Source: Rhodoferax sp. (GTDB lineage Bacteria; Pseudomonadota; Gammaproteobacteria; Burkholderiales; Burkholderiaceae_C). Taken from it: 8,693 nt of DNA. The position numbers and the translations under genes are program-made. Of the stretch, positions 6,399-8,693 are shown in pieces. The notes under the pieces were generated by a model. It ran no database searches. It saw only the letters and a list, made by a program, of their open reading frames with translations, and was not told the DNA's origin. The number at the start of each line of letters is the position of its first letter. Position 1 is the stretch's first letter. The stretch spans positions 1-8,693 of the forward strand of contig JAUXQA010000173.1 of the NCBI GenBank assembly GCA_030683195.1, written 5' to 3'.

Positions 6399-6971
6399 AT
6401 GACGCCCAGCTCCATGCAAGACATCGCCCAGTTGCTCAGCATCCAGCTAGTGACTTCCCGTTTGGTCATCAGGCCCTTGATGTCCAGCGACGCAAAGCTT
6501 GCCTTCCCGGGGTTGCAAGACGATGCCATCAGGCAGTGGATCTCAATGCCCCGGCCCAGCACGGTAGCGTCGCTGAGGGAAAGCTGGAAGCGCAGAGAGT
6601 CCCGGATGTCACCCGACGGCACTGAGGCCTGGCTGTCCTGGTTTGTAACTTCCAGGTCCGACTTGTCGCCGATGGGCTCCGTTGATACCTGCATCGATGG
6701 CAATCAGGTTGCGGTCAATTTTGGCTACTATTTCTTTGCGCAGACCTGGGGCCAGGGAGTCGCCACCGAGGCTGTTCAGGCCGTGTGCCATCACTTGATC
6801 TCTCAGGGTGTCAAAAAACTGGTGGCCACGGTCACTGCAGGCAATATCGCCTCCATGCGCGTTTTGGAGAAAGCAGGATTCGAGTTCACCAGAATCATCA
6901 AAGACAACGACGCCGTGAATGGCTTGTTGGTGGATGACCACGAGTTTGTGAGGGTCGCAGCGGCGTTGTAA
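6399..6971 (+). CDS. GNAT family N-acetyltransferase (RimJ/RimL type)
   Basis: Predicted acetyl-CoA-dependent acetyltransferase of the Acetyltransf_3 (RimJ/RimL) branch, acting on a protein N-terminus or a small amine; the substrate is unknown. With the ATG at 6399 it has 190 residues, normal for the family. LVTSRLVIRPL at 17-27 is the characteristic opening strand. The acetyl-CoA pyrophosphate-binding loop QTWGQGVATEA (115-125) fits Q/R-x-x-G-x-G/A. The C-terminal NIASMRVLEKAGF (149-161) is the conserved asparagine helix and beta-bulge region. The frame is open upstream to a TTG at 6357, and an ATG at 6414 is also possible. None has a clear ribosome binding site, so the start is uncertain by about 15 residues. 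It is transcribed divergently from rpoH and converges with the phnE genes 42 bp away. Nothing in the sequence ties it to heat shock or phosphonates. Confidence 0.88.
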   Translation: MTPSSMQDIAQLLSIQLVTSRLVIRPLMSSDAKLAFPGLQDDAIRQWISMPRPSTVASLRESWKRRESRMSPDGTEAWLSWFVTSRSDLSPMGSVDTCIDGNQVAVNFGYYFFAQTWGQGVATEAVQAVCHHLISQGVKKLVATVTAGNIASMRVLEKAGFEFTRIIKDNDAVNGLLVDDHEFVRVAAAL

Positions 6972-7013
6972 GGCTGCGCTGAGAGGGCGCTCTAGAAGCC
7001 AACTGCTCGAACC

Positions 7014-7847
7014 TCAGCGGGTCAGCCAGCGCCGGCTGGCAAAACTCAGGGCGTCCACCAGAGCAACCAGCAGCAGCATCGCAATGAGCACGCTGCTGGT
7101 CTCGTCCATCTGGAACAAGCCCATGTGAAACGCCAGCATCTGCCCCAGCCCGCCGGCCCCCACCACACCGAGCACGGCCGCAGCCCTGATATTGTTCTCC
7201 CAGCGGTAGAGCGTGTAACTCATGAGCTGGGGGAGTACCTGGGCCACGGTGGCGTACAAAAATACCCGACCCTCGCCCACACCCCGGGTGCGCAAGGCAA
7301 AGCCGGGGCCGGGTGGGGCGTTCTCGATGGCCTCTGCAAACAGGCGCCCTAAAACGCCCGTGGTGTGCAGGCCCAAGGCCAGCGTGCCGGCAAAAGGCCC
7401 CAGACCAGCGGCAATGAGCAAGAGTGCGGCCCAAACCAGTTCGGGCACGCTGCGCAAGGCATTGAGTGCCAGGCGGGTCAGCGTTCGCCAGCGCGCCGGG
7501 TCGCCCTCATAAGTTTCACTTGCAGGCAGCGCCAATGCCAGACCCAGTATCACGGCCAGCAAGGTGCCCACGGCCGACATGGCGAGTGTCTCCAGCGTGG
7601 CCACCATCAGTTTGTTCAAAAAGACCGGGCTGGTATCGGGACTCAGCAGCTCGCCCAAAAATTTGCCCATCTTGGCAAAGGCTTGCCAAGACAAAAACTG
7701 TGCCCATTGCAGATCCAGCGACCAAAAGCTCAACCCCACCAGAACCAGAATGCCCACCACAAACCAGCAAGCAGTGCAGCGTGCATCGAACAGGGGTGGC
7801 GGCAGCTTGTAGACCTCATTGGCAGCGGGTTTCATGGGGGTTTTCAT
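7014..7847 (-). CDS. phnE: Phosphonate-type ABC transporter permease PhnE (second, intact copy)
   Basis: Inner-membrane permease of a phosphonate/phosphite-type ABC importer (PhnCDE family). The 277 residues begin with a cytoplasmic tail and one helix (about 27-44). The permease domain starts near 85 (LETLAMSAVGTLLAVILGLAL). LTRLALNALRSVPELVWAALL (123-143), GLGPFAGTLALGLHTTGVLGRLFAEAIEN (148-176), FLYATVAQ (196-203) and YRWENNIRAAAVLGVVGAGGLG (214-235) are strong PhnE signatures, including the cytoplasmic coupling loop that contacts the ATPase. The ATG at 7847 overlaps the stop of the preceding permease as ATGA and has AAGG six bases upstream, so I prefer it to the frame's upstream extension. 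It is the last gene of its operon in the window. Substrate (phosphonate, phosphite or other) cannot be decided. The preceding paralogue is disrupted, so whether the transporter works is doubtful unless this copy can form a homodimer. Confidence 0.93.
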   Translation of the reverse strand: MKTPMKPAANEVYKLPPPLFDARCTACWFVVGILVLVGLSFWSLDLQWAQFLSWQAFAKMGKFLGELLSPDTSPVFLNKLMVATLETLAMSAVGTLLAVILGLALALPASETYEGDPARWRTLTRLALNALRSVPELVWAALLLIAAGLGPFAGTLALGLHTTGVLGRLFAEAIENAPPGPGFALRTRGVGEGRVFLYATVAQVLPQLMSYTLYRWENNIRAAAVLGVVGAGGLGQMLAFHMGLFQMDETSSVLIAMLLLVALVDALSFASRRWLTR

Positions 7848-8693
7848 GCCAAGCCTTGTCTCAGCCAGGCGCTGACCCGGTCCGCCAGCCACACCAGGGC
7901 CATGAAGACCAGCAGCATGGTGGCGACTTCAGAACCGTTAAACATCTTCATCGAGGCGTCCATTTGCTGGCCCAGACCACCCGCGCCCACAAAACCCAGT
8001 ACGGCCGAGGAGCGGATGGCGCATTCCCAGCGGTAGACCGTGTTGCTGGTGAGTTCGCGAGCGTTTTGCGGCAGCAGCGCTTACATTTATGCCTGGTGGG
8101 GGCCCGAGCCGTTGTGCAGCAGGCTGCGGGTGGCGTGGGTTTCGCCACTATCCAGAATTTCGGCATAGACCTTGCCCAGCATGCCGCCATAGGTCAGGCC
8201 GATGGCCAGCACCCCGGCCGTGGGCCCCAGGCCAACCACCCGCACAAACACCAGCGCCCAGATCAGCTCCGGCACACTGCGCAGCACGATCAGGAGCCAG
8301 CGCACCGCTTGGCGCATCACACCGGGCACGAAGGCCATGCGCCCGGTGAGCGCAGAAATGGATAACACACGTACCGACAGCAAAGCCAGCGGCACAGCCA
8401 AAACCAGCGCCAGCGTCAGCCCGGCGGTGGCAATGGCCACGGTGCGCCAAGTCTCCCGCGCCACCATGATCAGGAACTCGCTGCCCATCTTGGGTGGGAA
8501 AAAGTCACCCAAAAAATGCAAGGTTGGTTTAAGGGCGCCAGGCTCCACCAGCACCCAGGGTTTGAACTCGCTCAAGACCAGCATGGGCCATAGCACCACC
8601 GAGGCTGCCATCGCCCAAAAGACACGGCCTCGCCACGCCGGGTCACGCAGTGCCGGAGGGGGTCTGTCAGTGGATGGATTCAGGGTAGGGTTC
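7844..8693 (-). pseudogene. phnE: phnE paralogue (first copy) with two in-frame ochre stops, 5' partial
   Basis: The minus-strand frame is open from the right edge (NPTLNPSTDRPPPALRDPAWRGRVFW...) for 201 codons to TAA at 8087-8089. It then reads ATG, a second TAA at 8081-8083, and 78 further sense codons to the TGA at 7844-7846, all in one frame with no indel. Both parts are PhnE-like: LIVLRSVPELIWALVFVRVVGLGPTAGVLAIGLTYGGMLGKVYAEIL before the stops, and ALLPQNARELTSNTVYRWEC plus AVLGFVGAGGLGQQMD after them. Aligned with the intact neighbour, the stop-Met-stop triplet falls exactly on its Phe-Leu-Tyr (FLYATVAQ) in the cytoplasmic coupling loop. Truncation would remove that loop's end and the last helices. 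The upstream ATG at 8611 is internal, since RDPAWRGRVFW before it is family-like; the true start lies beyond 8693. Because rpoH ends in TAA, stop reassignment is unlikely. A real pseudogene or base-calling error are the main options. Confidence 0.85.

Noticed and set aside
6972..7013. AGAG-CTCT near-palindrome between the converging acetyltransferase and phnE genes as a terminator
   Set aside because: Only four base pairs are firm and no T-tract follows on either strand.
8081..8089. Stop-codon reassignment or recoding explaining the two TAA codons
   Set aside because: rpoH and the acetyltransferase gene in the same window end in TAA, and no recoding signal is evident around the site.
7948..8190. 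Minus-strand frame crossing the phnE stop codons in another phase
   Set aside because: Its translation is low-complexity and unlike permeases. PhnE similarity continues in the original phase on both sides of the stops, so there is no frameshift into this frame.
7365..8365. Long + strand frames opposite the phnE genes (up to about 300 codons)
   Set aside because: The translations are rich in Pro, Arg, His and Gln with no domain pattern, while the minus strand gives clear PhnE sequence. They are shadow frames.
8087..8611. Treating this stretch as a complete short permease gene starting at the ATG at 8611
   Set aside because: Family-like sequence (RDPAWRGRVFW) continues upstream of that ATG, and conserved PhnE sequence continues in frame past the stops, so it is a fragment of a longer disrupted gene.

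Overview
The window looks like chromosomal DNA of a betaproteobacterium, most likely Burkholderiales close to the Comamonadaceae (Rhodoferax/Polaromonas-like). The evidence is moderately high GC, the gene order SURF1 - SCO-like protein - ctaA - ctaB - sco running up to rpoH, a typical proteobacterial sigma-32 with an intact RpoH box, and a Bug/TctC-type periplasmic binding protein, a family greatly expanded in this group. This placement rests on protein style and gene order, not on a database search.

Left block (1-4096, + strand) is the 3' end of an aa3-type cytochrome c oxidase assembly operon. It holds a 5'-truncated SURF1, a membrane-anchored thioredoxin-fold protein with a SCO-like CxxxC, heme A synthase (ctaA/COX15), heme O synthase (ctaB/COX10) and a SCO copper chaperone. 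CtaB farnesylates protoheme to heme O and CtaA oxidises heme O to heme A. SURF1 helps insert heme a into subunit I, and the SCO protein serves the CuA centre of subunit II. Genes are tightly packed: 3 bp between the SCO-like gene and ctaA, a 4-bp ATGA overlap between ctaA and ctaB, and 26 bp between ctaB and sco.

Middle block (4159-6178, - strand) converges on the cox operon. It contains rpoH and, 76 bp downstream of it, an orphan Bug/TctC solute-binding protein. Just upstream of rpoH lies a perfect CIRCE element (TTAGCACTC-N9-GAGTGCTAA, 6209-6235), the operator of the heat-shock repressor HrcA. This implies HrcA control of the heat-shock sigma factor gene itself. The intergenic region also carries a perfect 16-bp palindrome, and a RimJ/RimL-like GNAT acetyltransferase gene is transcribed divergently from rpoH.

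Right block (7014-8693, - strand) is the 3' end of a phosphonate-type (PhnE) ABC transporter operon with two tandem paralogous permease genes joined by an ATGA overlap. The downstream copy is intact. The upstream copy is co-linear with the family over its whole visible length but is broken by two in-frame TAA codons separated by a single ATG codon, so it is a very lightly damaged pseudogene or a sequencing problem. The ATPase and binding-protein genes would lie beyond the right edge.

I found no tRNA, rRNA, CRISPR array, insertion sequence or phage gene. The two most notable items are the CIRCE-rpoH arrangement and the doubly stopped phnE copy.
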